A model generated the notes under the pieces. That model saw only the letters and a list, made by a program, of their open reading frames with translations, ran no database searches and was not told the DNA's origin. The position numbers and the translations under genes are program-made. A DNA stretch of 64,000 nt from Deltaproteobacteria bacterium. GTDB lineage: Bacteria > Desulfobacterota > Desulfarculia > Desulfarculales > Desulfarculaceae. The stretch is from assembly GCA_020444165.1 (NCBI GenBank), contig JAHLLK010000003.1, forward strand, positions 93,310 through 157,309, written 5' to 3'. Position 1 is the stretch's first letter; every line of letters starts with the position of its first letter. Shown here in pieces: positions 50,962-58,654 of the stretch.

Positions 50962-51938
50962 TTGGCCAGAACTTCTTCCAATATCTTGGGGTTCAAAAAC
51001 TTCGCCACAAAGGCGTCCGGGTCCGCGACCTTGATGTAACCCAGTTTGCTCAGGAAGGCCACGTACTCCCGCTCACCCGCCACGCTGATCTTGTAGGTGT
51101 AGTTCACGTCGGCCATGGCCGCCTTGACCGTGGCCTCATCCATGCCGGTGTATTTCATGCCGATGGCCACGGCCTCGGCCGGATGCTGGTGGATGAAATT
51201 CGTGGCCTCCACATGGGCCGCCACCATCCGGCGGGCGGCCTGGGGCCGCGCGGCCAGGAACTTTTGGTCGGCCACCAGCACGCAGCAGGGATGGGCCGGC
51301 CAGATATCCCGGGAGAAGCTCAGCACCCTGCCCTTGCCCGCGGTCACCGCCCGGGCCGGAAAGGGCTCCCAGGCGATAAAGGCGTCGATCTGGCTGGTGT
51401 CCAGGGCGGCCAGCATCTCCGGCGGCTTGACCACCAGGATTTTCACCTGGTCGGCCGGCACCTTGGCCTGGGCCAGGGCCTTTTGCAAAAGGAAGTCCTG
51501 CACCGTGGAATGGCCCGGAATGGCCGCCGTGTGCCCGGCCAGACCGGCCACGTTCTGGATCGACGAATCCCTGGCCACCACCAGGGCCGAGCCCTCGGTG
51601 TTCACCTGGGCCAGGACTTGCACCCGGGCCGCGCCATTGGCCACCGCCGTGGTGGCCGGGGCCTCGCCCACGTAGCCCATGTCCAATTCGCCAGCGGCAA
51701 AGGCGCTCATCTCCTCGGGCCCGGCCCGGAAAATGCCGGCCACTTCCACTTGGAGGCCCTGATCCTGGTAGAAACCTCTTTCCAGGGCCACCCAGCAGGC
51801 CAACTGATGGATATCTGCCTGCAAATAGCCGATACGCACCGGCTGGCCGTCCTCGGCGGCCTGGGCCGCGGGGACGGCCCCGCCGGCCAAGAGCGCGATT
51901 GCGGCTAAATAGACTAAGGACATCACTATTTTGCGCAT
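50958..51938 (-). CDS. ABC transporter substrate-binding protein (NMT1/TauA/SsuA-like)
   Basis: A 326-residue periplasmic binding protein. A signal peptide (MRKIVMSLVYLAAIALLAGG, ending AQAAE) is followed by VRIGYLQADIHQLACWVALERGF and a typical NMT1-like fold (FRAGPEEMSAFAAGELDMGYVGEAP). The start is unlike TauA in having His-Gln-Leu at the ligand rim. The ligand may be a nitrate/sulfonate/nitrile- or thiamine-precursor-like compound; the sequence does not say which. The ATG at 51938 follows GAGGGAC. First gene of the transport/redox cluster. Confidence 0.88.
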   Translation of the reverse strand: MRKIVMSLVYLAAIALLAGGAVPAAQAAEDGQPVRIGYLQADIHQLACWVALERGFYQDQGLQVEVAGIFRAGPEEMSAFAAGELDMGYVGEAPATTAVANGAARVQVLAQVNTEGSALVVARDSSIQNVAGLAGHTAAIPGHSTVQDFLLQKALAQAKVPADQVKILVVKPPEMLAALDTSQIDAFIAWEPFPARAVTAGKGRVLSFSRDIWPAHPCCVLVADQKFLAARPQAARRMVAAHVEATNFIHQHPAEAVAIGMKYTGMDEATVKAAMADVNYTYKISVAGEREYVAFLSKLGYIKVADPDAFVAKFLNPKILEEVLAK

Positions 51939-52148
51939 AATCAAGTCCCTCATGACTGGTTCAGTTCCTCCCGCCGGGAGCGGGCGGAGAATTTACCCCC
52001 CCGAGGTGGCTTCGCTTGGCGGGGGGCCCCCGCTCCGGGGGGCTCGCCTGCCCAATAATAACGGGCCGAACCCCAGCCAGCCTCAGTTTTCCCGCCCCTC
52101 CGCACGCGGCGTCCCCCACCAGGCCGCGCGCCCGGGCCAAGGCCGGAA
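51939..52148. other. Short gene-free stretch
   Basis: About 210 bases between two same-strand operons. No gene or clear promoter box was seen; the sequence is very GC-rich with short inverted runs (GGGGGGCCCCC near 52020). Confidence 0.35.
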
Positions 52149-52150
52149 GC

Positions 52151-52208
52151 AAAAGCCCCCTTCGCCGCCGGGTGGAGCCGCTGAAGCTCCGCCGGAGACG
52201 AAGGGGGC
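52151..52208 (-). terminator. Terminator of the cytochrome-HdrD operon
   Basis: GCCCCCTTCG (52155-52164) pairs with CGAAGGGGGC (52199-52208), with an inner stem between. On the minus strand it is followed by TTTTGCTT, starting ten bases after the HdrD-like stop. Confidence 0.7.
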
Positions 52209-52217
52209 GTGGGGGGC

Positions 52218-53915
52218 TTATTCCTGGCCCAGGCCCAGAGCGTCCACCACCAGGCTGGTGATGTCCTGCGCCTTCAAGGGGGAACCCAGGGCGGTGATGC
52301 CCACCTGGAGCCCCTGGTAGCAGAAGGGACAGCCGGAGATCAACTCCGAGGCCCCGGTGCCCTCGGCCTCCTTGATACGTTCCTGGGACATCTTGTTCTG
52401 CAGGTCCGGGAAGCCGGCCTTGAGCCCGCCGCCGGCTCCGCAACAGCGGGAGTACTGCCGGTGCCGGGGCATCTCGATCAGCTCCAGTCCCGGGATGGCC
52501 TCCATGATGTTGCGCGGCGCGTCGTACACCCCGGCGGCCCGGCCCAGGTGGCAGGGATCGTGATAGGTGACCGTCTTGGCCACCTCCTTGGTGAACTGCA
52601 GCTCGCCCGAGGCGATCAGGCGCTCCAGGAACTGGGTGGTGTGCAGGATCTCGAAATTCAGCTCACCCACCCGCTCGTAGTCCTCGCTGATGGTCTTGTA
52701 GCAGCCGGAGCAGGAGGTGACAAAAGTTTCGATGCCCAGGCTGTTGAAGATCTCGATGTTCTTGGCGGCCACCCGCTCGAACTCGCTGTCGCCCATGCGG
52801 AGGAGCACCGACCCGCAGCAGGCTTCCTTGTTGCCCAGGATGCCGAAATCCACCCCCAGGTGGTTCAGGATGTTGACCGTGTTGATGGCCACCTGCTTGA
52901 CGTTGGCGTCGTAGGACGCGGTGCAGCCCAGGTAGTACAAGACCTTGGCCGACTCTTTCTTCTTGCTCAGGTCCTTGGGCGCCTCGGGGATCAGCTTGTC
53001 CTTGGCCGCCCGGCGGGCCCATTGGGCCCGGGCGGTGCGGGGCTGCTGCCAGGGGTTGTCATTGGACTTGACGCTCTTGACCAGGCCCTTTTGGGGCTCC
53101 AGGGGCCCATAGCCGGCCATGACCATGAGCCGGCGGATCTCCTCCCAGAGGTTCACCGTGTCGATCTTGGCCGGGCAGACGATCTGGCACTGGCCGCAGG
53201 TGGAGCACTCGTAGAGGTTCTGCACGAACTGCCGGATCTCTGCGTCGGTGACCTTGTGGTAGTGGAAGATGTTGCCGATGAGCTGGGCGAACTCGCCCGG
53301 CTTCTCGCGGCCGGCGATCTTGGCCAACAGCCCGTGCTGGCGCTTGATGATGCTCAGGAAATCCGCGGCCTTTTTGCGGGGCAGGATGTCCTCGCGGCCG
53401 TCCTGGTCATAGACCGGGCACCACTTGAGGCACTCGCCGCAGCGGGTGCAGGCCTCCAGTTGCATCAGGCGGCGGGCCGGCAGCTCCTCGATGGGGATGG
53501 TGACCGGCTCCGGGGGCTTTTCCGGCGCGGGCGCCGGAGCCGCCGCCTCCGAGGGCTTGGCTGCCGGCGCCACGGCCGGCGCCGGAGCCGCCGGAGCGGG
53601 TTTCGCCTCCGGGGCTGCCGCGGCCGAAGCGGACGTGGGGGCGGTTTCCGCGGGAGCCTCTGCCGGGGCGGCAGCTTCCGCGGGGGTGGCGGGGGCGGGC
53701 TCCGGCGTCGGCTCGGGAGCCGGCGCCGCGGCCGCGGGTTCGGGAGCCGGGTCCGAGGCGGGTACCGGGGCCGGTTCGGCGGGAGCCGCCGGCTCCGCCG
53801 GGGCGGCAGCCGTCTCCGCCGGGGCTTCCGGGGCCGGGGTGGCGCCCTCCTGGGCCGCCCCGTTTTCCAGGGCGGCCGCCTGGGTTTCTTCTTGAACCTT
53901 GTCTTGGTCAGACAT
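52218..53915 (-). CDS. HdrD-like iron-sulfur oxidoreductase subunit with Ala/Pro/Glu-rich N-tail
   Basis: A 565-residue electron-transfer protein. The first 145 residues are nearly all Ala, Pro, Glu and Ser, a long disordered arm. Two 4Fe-4S motifs follow, CTRCGECLKWCP (about 155) and CSTCGQCQIVCP (about 240). Two CCG domains follow, including CCGSVLLR with CSGCYK and CCGAGGGL with CPFC; these bind a non-cubane cluster in HdrB/HdrD. It resembles HdrD, TmcB and HmcF. It lies downstream of two cytochrome c genes and a cytochrome b, so it should receive or deliver electrons on the cytoplasmic face, perhaps with a disulfide or flavoprotein partner. DsrK is a related alternative. Confidence 0.88.
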   Translation of the reverse strand: MSDQDKVQEETQAAALENGAAQEGATPAPEAPAETAAAPAEPAAPAEPAPVPASDPAPEPAAAAPAPEPTPEPAPATPAEAAAPAEAPAETAPTSASAAAAPEAKPAPAAPAPAVAPAAKPSEAAAPAPAPEKPPEPVTIPIEELPARRLMQLEACTRCGECLKWCPVYDQDGREDILPRKKAADFLSIIKRQHGLLAKIAGREKPGEFAQLIGNIFHYHKVTDAEIRQFVQNLYECSTCGQCQIVCPAKIDTVNLWEEIRRLMVMAGYGPLEPQKGLVKSVKSNDNPWQQPRTARAQWARRAAKDKLIPEAPKDLSKKKESAKVLYYLGCTASYDANVKQVAINTVNILNHLGVDFGILGNKEACCGSVLLRMGDSEFERVAAKNIEIFNSLGIETFVTSCSGCYKTISEDYERVGELNFEILHTTQFLERLIASGELQFTKEVAKTVTYHDPCHLGRAAGVYDAPRNIMEAIPGLELIEMPRHRQYSRCCGAGGGLKAGFPDLQNKMSQERIKEAEGTGASELISGCPFCYQGLQVGITALGSPLKAQDITSLVVDALGLGQE

Positions 53916-53974
53916 GGAGCATTCCTTAAGTAGTTACGATATTAGCTCTGGCCTTTTGCCTTGACGCCCTGTCT

Positions 53975-54056
53975 GGCGGTTGAAAAAGTCCATCCATGGC
54001 CATTTTCAACCGCCGTCCCTGGCGCGCGTAGCAGGCTGTTGGGGAACAGCCTGCTA
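53975..54056. repeat. String of hairpins after the cytochrome genes
   Basis: GGCGGTTGAAAA/TTTTCAACCGCC (53975-53986/54003-54014), a CGCC-GTCCCT-GGCG hairpin (about 54011-54024) and TAGCAGGCTGTT/AACAGCCTGCTA (54029-54040/54045-54056, loop GGGG). The GTCCCT loop recurs in the repeat at 63836-63841. The last hairpin includes the stop codon of the cytochrome gene. Confidence 0.65.
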
Positions 54057-55499
54057 CTCCAAATCCCGGTTCAGCACCAGGGACAGAGGGCTCACGAACA
54101 TGTGCTTCATCTTGCCAAAGGGCAGATAAGCCACGAAGGCGGCGGCCACCAGGCCGTGGGCATACCACAACCATACATAAATTAGGGTCCATTCCCAATT
54201 GAGCAAGGCGAAAACCCGGGAAAGCGGGTAAGCCACAAAGGAATGCACCGCCAAGTCCGGCGGAATCTGGCTCATGGTCAGGCGGGCCGCCTCCACCAGG
54301 AAGCCCAGAATCGCCATGGCGCCCAACAGGGCCAGGGCCACGTTGTCCTTGTACTCGCTGGCCACGTGGCGCGGTTTCAGCACATAGCGTTGCAGGGCGG
54401 CCAGCACCACCCCCACGAGGAGGCACAGGCCGGTCAGGTCATTGAAGATCGCCACAAAGGCGTTGTTCTTGTCCATGAGCCCCAGAGCCAGGGAGCTGTC
54501 CGGCCAAGCCTGGTACACGAACCAGGTGAACAAGCCCAGGATGAGCCGGGACAGGATGGACCAGTACAGCAGGGTATGGAAGAACCAACGCTGCACGCTC
54601 TCCTGCAGGATGCGCCGCTGCAACAGCACGTCCAACAGGATCACCTTGAGCACCTTGTTGCGCTCCGGGCTGGTCATGGTCCGCCAGAACTTTTCCGCGC
54701 CCAGGGCGATCTTCTTGTGCGCGGATTGGGACTCGCCCTCCACTTTGCCCTTGAGCCAGAACAGGAACAGGATCACCAACCCGCCCAGGAAGATCACCAG
54801 GGCGGCGGCGAACCAGAAGTTGCCCAGGCTGAAGCTGGCCGGGTGGCACAGGAAGCAGAGCACGCTCTTGGCCGGCAGCACATAGGCCGGCGCGCCGGCC
54901 TGGTTGTGGCGGACGTGGCATTTCAGGCACAGCTCGGTGGACTGCAAATCAGGCCGGCTGTGGTCGGCCAGGCTCATTGCCTGGCCCTTGGCGTCCAGGG
55001 AGGCCAAGCCCACGAGGCCGGTGGCCGGGTCCACCTTGGCCACGCCGCCCTGGTGGTGGCAGGCCTCGCAACGCACCCGCAGATGGGGGTCGTTGACCAG
55101 AGACTCGCCGTGCACCGAGTGGCAGGAGAGACATTGCACCCCGGTCTGGGACACATGGGGGGAACGAGCCACGTCGTTGTGGCAGGACTGGCAGGCCACG
55201 TACTGGTGGCGGCTGCCCTTGAATTTGTTCATGTCAACGAAAAGGCTGACCTTTTCCTCGCCCACCTTCTTGGTGCAGACCTTCTGGCCATGGCACTCCA
55301 GACAAAAGGCCTGATTGGAGTACACGCCCTCGGTGGTGTTCAGGTTGGGCAGCCGGTGGCAGTCCAGGCAGAGACGGGTGTCCATGCCCGGTACAGGGCC
55401 CTGCATGGTCACCTGTTGGGCCTCGGCCGGAGCCAGGCCCGCCAGGAAGCACAGGGCGAACAGTATCAAGGCGGCTAATTTCTTCATATAACTGGCCAT
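54054..55499 (-). CDS. Heptahaem cytochrome c fused to a NarI/HdrE-like membrane domain
   Basis: A 481-residue protein. A signal/anchor (MKKLAALILFALCFLAGLA) is followed by a periplasmic part with seven CxxCH motifs (CLDCH, CLECH, CQSCH, CLSCH, CEACH, CLKCH, CFLCH). The C-terminal part holds one helix (LGNFWFAAALVIFLGGLVIL) and then a domain with about five helices and His pairs (WFFHTLLYWSILSRLIL; HSFVAYPLSRVF; WYAHGL), as in NarI and HdrE-type cytochrome b. Periplasmic haems and a membrane quinone site are thus in one chain. The start is uncertain between 55499 and an ATG four codons later. Confidence 0.87.
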   Translation of the reverse strand: MASYMKKLAALILFALCFLAGLAPAEAQQVTMQGPVPGMDTRLCLDCHRLPNLNTTEGVYSNQAFCLECHGQKVCTKKVGEEKVSLFVDMNKFKGSRHQYVACQSCHNDVARSPHVSQTGVQCLSCHSVHGESLVNDPHLRVRCEACHHQGGVAKVDPATGLVGLASLDAKGQAMSLADHSRPDLQSTELCLKCHVRHNQAGAPAYVLPAKSVLCFLCHPASFSLGNFWFAAALVIFLGGLVILFLFWLKGKVEGESQSAHKKIALGAEKFWRTMTSPERNKVLKVILLDVLLQRRILQESVQRWFFHTLLYWSILSRLILGLFTWFVYQAWPDSSLALGLMDKNNAFVAIFNDLTGLCLLVGVVLAALQRYVLKPRHVASEYKDNVALALLGAMAILGFLVEAARLTMSQIPPDLAVHSFVAYPLSRVFALLNWEWTLIYVWLWYAHGLVAAAFVAYLPFGKMKHMFVSPLSLVLNRDLE

Positions 55500-55518
55500 C
55501 TTTTTACGCGTGTATTCC

Positions 55519-56241
55519 TTAAGCCTGGGCGGAATCCTCTTCACCCTGGGGAGAGGTCAGGGCCTCCCACTGGGCGGGGCGCTCATGCTTGAGTTCCTCC
55601 AAGGGCACTTTGCCGGAGAAGATGCTGTGTTCCATGGGGAACACCGGGGGCCGGAAATGGGCGGTGTAGATGTGCACCACGAACTTCAGGGCCACCGCGA
55701 TGATGGCCTCGTAGAGGTGCAGCACCAGAGCGGCGTTCACCACCCAGCCGGGCAGGAAGCCGGTGAACCATTCCGGGAACCAGAGCACCAGGCCGGTGAG
55801 CCCCATGGTGTTCATGCCCACCACCACCGCAAAGTAGTCGACCTTTTCCCAATAGGTGAACTTGCCGAACTTGGGCTTGTCCCCCTTGGCGAACAGGTAT
55901 TTGATATGCTGCCAGAACTCCGTGAAGTCCTCGGCACGGGGCAGCATGCTCTCCGAGCCGGTGAGCGGCTGCTTCAGGACCAGCCGGTAGTACACCACCC
56001 AGCCCAGGTGGCTGAGCACCGAGAAGTAGGTGATCACCGCGAAGAAACGGTGCCACCAGGCCAGATGGGCGCCGCCGCCCACCAGCCAGGTGAGGCCCCT
56101 GGCCCACCACTGGTCGCTGAAGTACAGGGAGAAGCCGGAGAGGCCCAGCCCGATGAAGCCGATCATCACCGGCCAGTGCAACAGGCGGTGCAGGACGCTG
56201 AACCTGGTCACCTGGGTTTCGCTTACGTGTTCATGCGCCAT
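55519..56241 (-). CDS. Cytochrome b (di-haem, formate-dehydrogenase-gamma type)
   Basis: A 240-residue integral-membrane cytochrome. Four helices carry the His ligands: VLHRLLHWPVM, AHLAWWHRFF, LSHLGWVV and LVLHLYEAIIAVALKFVVHI. It is close to FdnI/HydC-like quinone-reactive subunits. The ATG at 56241 lies two bases after the upstream stop and follows GGAAGC. It sits between two c-type cytochromes and would link the periplasmic haems to the menaquinone pool. Confidence 0.88.
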   Translation of the reverse strand: MAHEHVSETQVTRFSVLHRLLHWPVMIGFIGLGLSGFSLYFSDQWWARGLTWLVGGGAHLAWWHRFFAVITYFSVLSHLGWVVYYRLVLKQPLTGSESMLPRAEDFTEFWQHIKYLFAKGDKPKFGKFTYWEKVDYFAVVVGMNTMGLTGLVLWFPEWFTGFLPGWVVNAALVLHLYEAIIAVALKFVVHIYTAHFRPPVFPMEHSIFSGKVPLEELKHERPAQWEALTSPQGEEDSAQA

Positions 56242-56243
56242 GA

Positions 56244-57155
56244 TCAGTGCTTCCTGATTTTTTCGTGCAGCTCCCTGAGCAGCCACAGGAAGCTATGTCC
56301 GTAGAAGAAGCCCACCACCAGGATGGCCACCACAATCATGATGGCGGTCAGGGAGTGGATCACCCCCACCCGCCAGGCCAGGGCCTTGTCCGTCGCGTCC
56401 GGCTCAGCCTTCTTTTCCTTGAGCGGATGGATCACCACCTGGGCGAAGTTGGGCTTGGCGTTGGGATGGCAGCGCTGGCAAGCTTGCAGGGCGACCTTGG
56501 GATCCTTCAGGGAGGCCACCTCGTGAGCGCCGTGACAATCCGAGCAGTAGGCGGCCTTGTCATAGCCCTGGTTCACCGCGGCCATGCCGTGGTAGTTGGC
56601 CAGGTAGGTCTGGGCCTGGATCGGATGGCAGGAACCGCACACCGCAACCTGCCGCCGCCCCAGTTCCACCCGGCCCAGTTGGGACTTGTCGTAGTGGGAG
56701 TTGTGGCAATCGCTGCAGGTGGGGGCCAGGTTGGCCAGACCGGGAGCCGGTGGCTTTTCCTTCTGCTGGGCCATGGCCTTGGCATGGGCGCCCTTTTCAT
56801 AGCGCTCCATGCTCAGGCGGTGGCAACGCCGGCAGTCCTGGTATTGGTAGTTGCGGCTGGCGCTCCGGTTCAGGTACAAGGGAGCGCTGGGATCGGGGTG
56901 ACGGCTGGCGGCGCCGGGGAGAATGCCTTCGGACTGGGCAACATGGCAGATTTGACAATCAAGGCTGCCATGGGCCCCCTGGACGTAACGTTCCAGGTTG
57001 ATGGTCCAGGTGGTGGTCTCCACTCCGCCCAGCCGGTGGGGGTTAAGCTCCGAGGGTTCGGCCGCCAGCGCGGGCAGGCCCAGGCACAAGAGCCCGAGCA
57101 AGAGCACCGGCGTTACCTTCTTCACAATCCGGTTGGTGGCAAATCCTGTTCTCAA
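56244..57155 (-). CDS. Hexahaem cytochrome c, membrane-anchored
   Basis: A 303-residue cytochrome. An N-terminal signal (VTPVLLLGLLCLGLPALA) precedes a periplasmic part with six CxxCH motifs (CQICH, CRRCH, CSDCH, CGSCH, CSDCH, CQRCH). A C-terminal membrane helix (VIHSLTAIMIVVAILVVGFF) anchors it. The pattern of NrfH/NapC-like and HAO-like haem groups is not clear enough to assign. The TTG start follows GGAGAAGGAG. First gene of the four-gene operon. Confidence 0.87.
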   Translation of the reverse strand: MRTGFATNRIVKKVTPVLLLGLLCLGLPALAAEPSELNPHRLGGVETTTWTINLERYVQGAHGSLDCQICHVAQSEGILPGAASRHPDPSAPLYLNRSASRNYQYQDCRRCHRLSMERYEKGAHAKAMAQQKEKPPAPGLANLAPTCSDCHNSHYDKSQLGRVELGRRQVAVCGSCHPIQAQTYLANYHGMAAVNQGYDKAAYCSDCHGAHEVASLKDPKVALQACQRCHPNAKPNFAQVVIHPLKEKKAEPDATDKALAWRVGVIHSLTAIMIVVAILVVGFFYGHSFLWLLRELHEKIRKH

Positions 57156-57233
57156 CTCCTTCTCCTCAACTGGGATCAGGACCGGCCGGGCCGGGAGGAC
57201 CGGGCGGGGGGCTTCCCCGCCCCGGGGCCTGCC

Positions 57234-58511
57234 CTAGGCCGCGGCTTCCTTTTCACGGGGCCGGGCCTCATGGGGGCGCCCGGCGGCAAGGGTGGCGAAA
57301 TAGGTGGTCATGAACCGGGAAGCGGCCTGGTTCAAGTCCGGGAACAAGCCCCGGGCCAAGTCCAGGGTGTCCTCCTCCTGGTCCAAGAGCTGTCGAAGAC
57401 TCCGCACCCGGCGGGTGACGCTACGCCACAGTTCCACCAGGCCGCGGCCGCCGTCCGGGGGCAGGACCGCCCTGCCCTCCCGCTCCAGGCGGACCAGCCG
57501 GGGCCATACGGCCTCGGCAAAGACCCGGAGCTTGGCGGGTTCGTAGACTTTTTTGCCCAGGAGCCAGCGCACCGGGTGGTCTTCGAGGCCCAACGCCACG
57601 ATGCGTACGTTGCTGACTTCGCGCTTGAGGTCCCGAAGCCAGCTCCGGCAGGCTTCCGGCGCGGCCGAGGCGGCTGTGGGGTCCGGGTTTTGCCGGATGG
57701 CGGGCAGATGATCCTCGATGACCTGGCATAGGATCTGGTTGGCCCGGGCATAGTGGGGATGCTCGAAATGGGGGCCGAACAGGTACATCCACCCCCGGCC
57801 CAGAGGAGCCCGCAGCACGGCGGCGTGGCCCAGCAGGGTTTCCGTGGCCAGGCCTTGCTCCACCAGGAACAGGGTGCGCGGGGTAAAGGCCTCGTAGCGG
57901 GCCAGCACCTGCTCCGGCGAGCCGGGCACGAGGGCCGGTCCGCCGTACAATGGCGCCTCGAAAACCTCTTCCCCGGCAAACGCGCCGCGATCCGCCGCCC
58001 GCAGGGCCACGGCTTCGCGCACCGGGTGGTACACGTAGGCGCAGCCATAGGTGGAGCAGAACTTCTCGGGCAAGAGCTGGGCCGGGGGCAGGAGGTTGGT
58101 GAGGTTGTTGATGCGGGCTTCCACGAAGTTGAACAGATTCAGGGGCTCCTTGGAGGAGCGGAGCGGCAGGTAGGCTCCGGCGCAGGCGCCCAGATACAGG
58201 CCGCCGTCCGAGATGAAACGCCGGAGCGCCGCGGCCCCGCGGGGCCCCAGGGCGGCGGCCATGCCAAAGGTGTCGCCGCCGCTGACCGCCAGGACCTCCT
58301 GGCCGGTGAGGCCCCCCCGCCGGATGTCGAGTTGATCCAGGAAACGAAGCTCCGGCCAACCAGCCTTTTCGCAGAGCTCGGCAAACCAGAGCCAGGAATG
58401 GGAGCTGCCCCCCCCGGTGTAAATGGCCACCCGCGGCCCCGGCCCGTCCAGCCGCGGCCGGGGGCGGGGGCGAAGGGAGGGTTCACCGGCTTTTCCAGGG
58501 GGCGCGGACAC
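57234..58511 (-). CDS. BPL_N-domain protein (glutamine-amidotransferase-like fold)
   Basis: A 425-residue protein. The first 230 residues fit the biotin-protein-ligase N-terminal/GATase-like fold: VAIYTGGGSSHSWLWF, LAVSGGDTFGMAAALG and FISDGGLYLGACAGAYL, with the nucleophile Cys in GACAGAY. The C-terminal 190 residues are helical and unrecognised (KREVSNVRIVALGLEDHPVRW). No biotin ligase catalytic domain follows. Reaction unknown. GTG at 58511 is chosen because GGAG lies eight bases upstream. It is downstream of the AOR-like gene and may be co-transcribed. Confidence 0.75.
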   Translation of the reverse strand: MSAPPGKAGEPSLRPRPRPRLDGPGPRVAIYTGGGSSHSWLWFAELCEKAGWPELRFLDQLDIRRGGLTGQEVLAVSGGDTFGMAAALGPRGAAALRRFISDGGLYLGACAGAYLPLRSSKEPLNLFNFVEARINNLTNLLPPAQLLPEKFCSTYGCAYVYHPVREAVALRAADRGAFAGEEVFEAPLYGGPALVPGSPEQVLARYEAFTPRTLFLVEQGLATETLLGHAAVLRAPLGRGWMYLFGPHFEHPHYARANQILCQVIEDHLPAIRQNPDPTAASAAPEACRSWLRDLKREVSNVRIVALGLEDHPVRWLLGKKVYEPAKLRVFAEAVWPRLVRLEREGRAVLPPDGGRGLVELWRSVTRRVRSLRQLLDQEEDTLDLARGLFPDLNQAASRFMTTYFATLAAGRPHEARPREKEAAA

Positions 58512-58614
58512 GAGCTGTTCTCCGATCAACTTCGCAGGGTGTGGCCCAGGGCTGGGTGAGCCCTGGGCCCATAAACATGGGCAAGCTGTGCTATGACCGC
58601 TCAGCAGAGCTTCC

Positions 58615-58646
58615 GGGGCCGCCGGTCCCACAGAACCGGCGGCCCC
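58615..58646. terminator. Hairpin after the AOR-like gene
   Basis: GGGGCCGCCGGT and ACCGGCGGCCCC with an eight-base loop, nine bases after the stop. No U tract, so it may be a processing site rather than a terminator. Confidence 0.4.
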
Positions 58647-58654
58647 GCCAGGTC

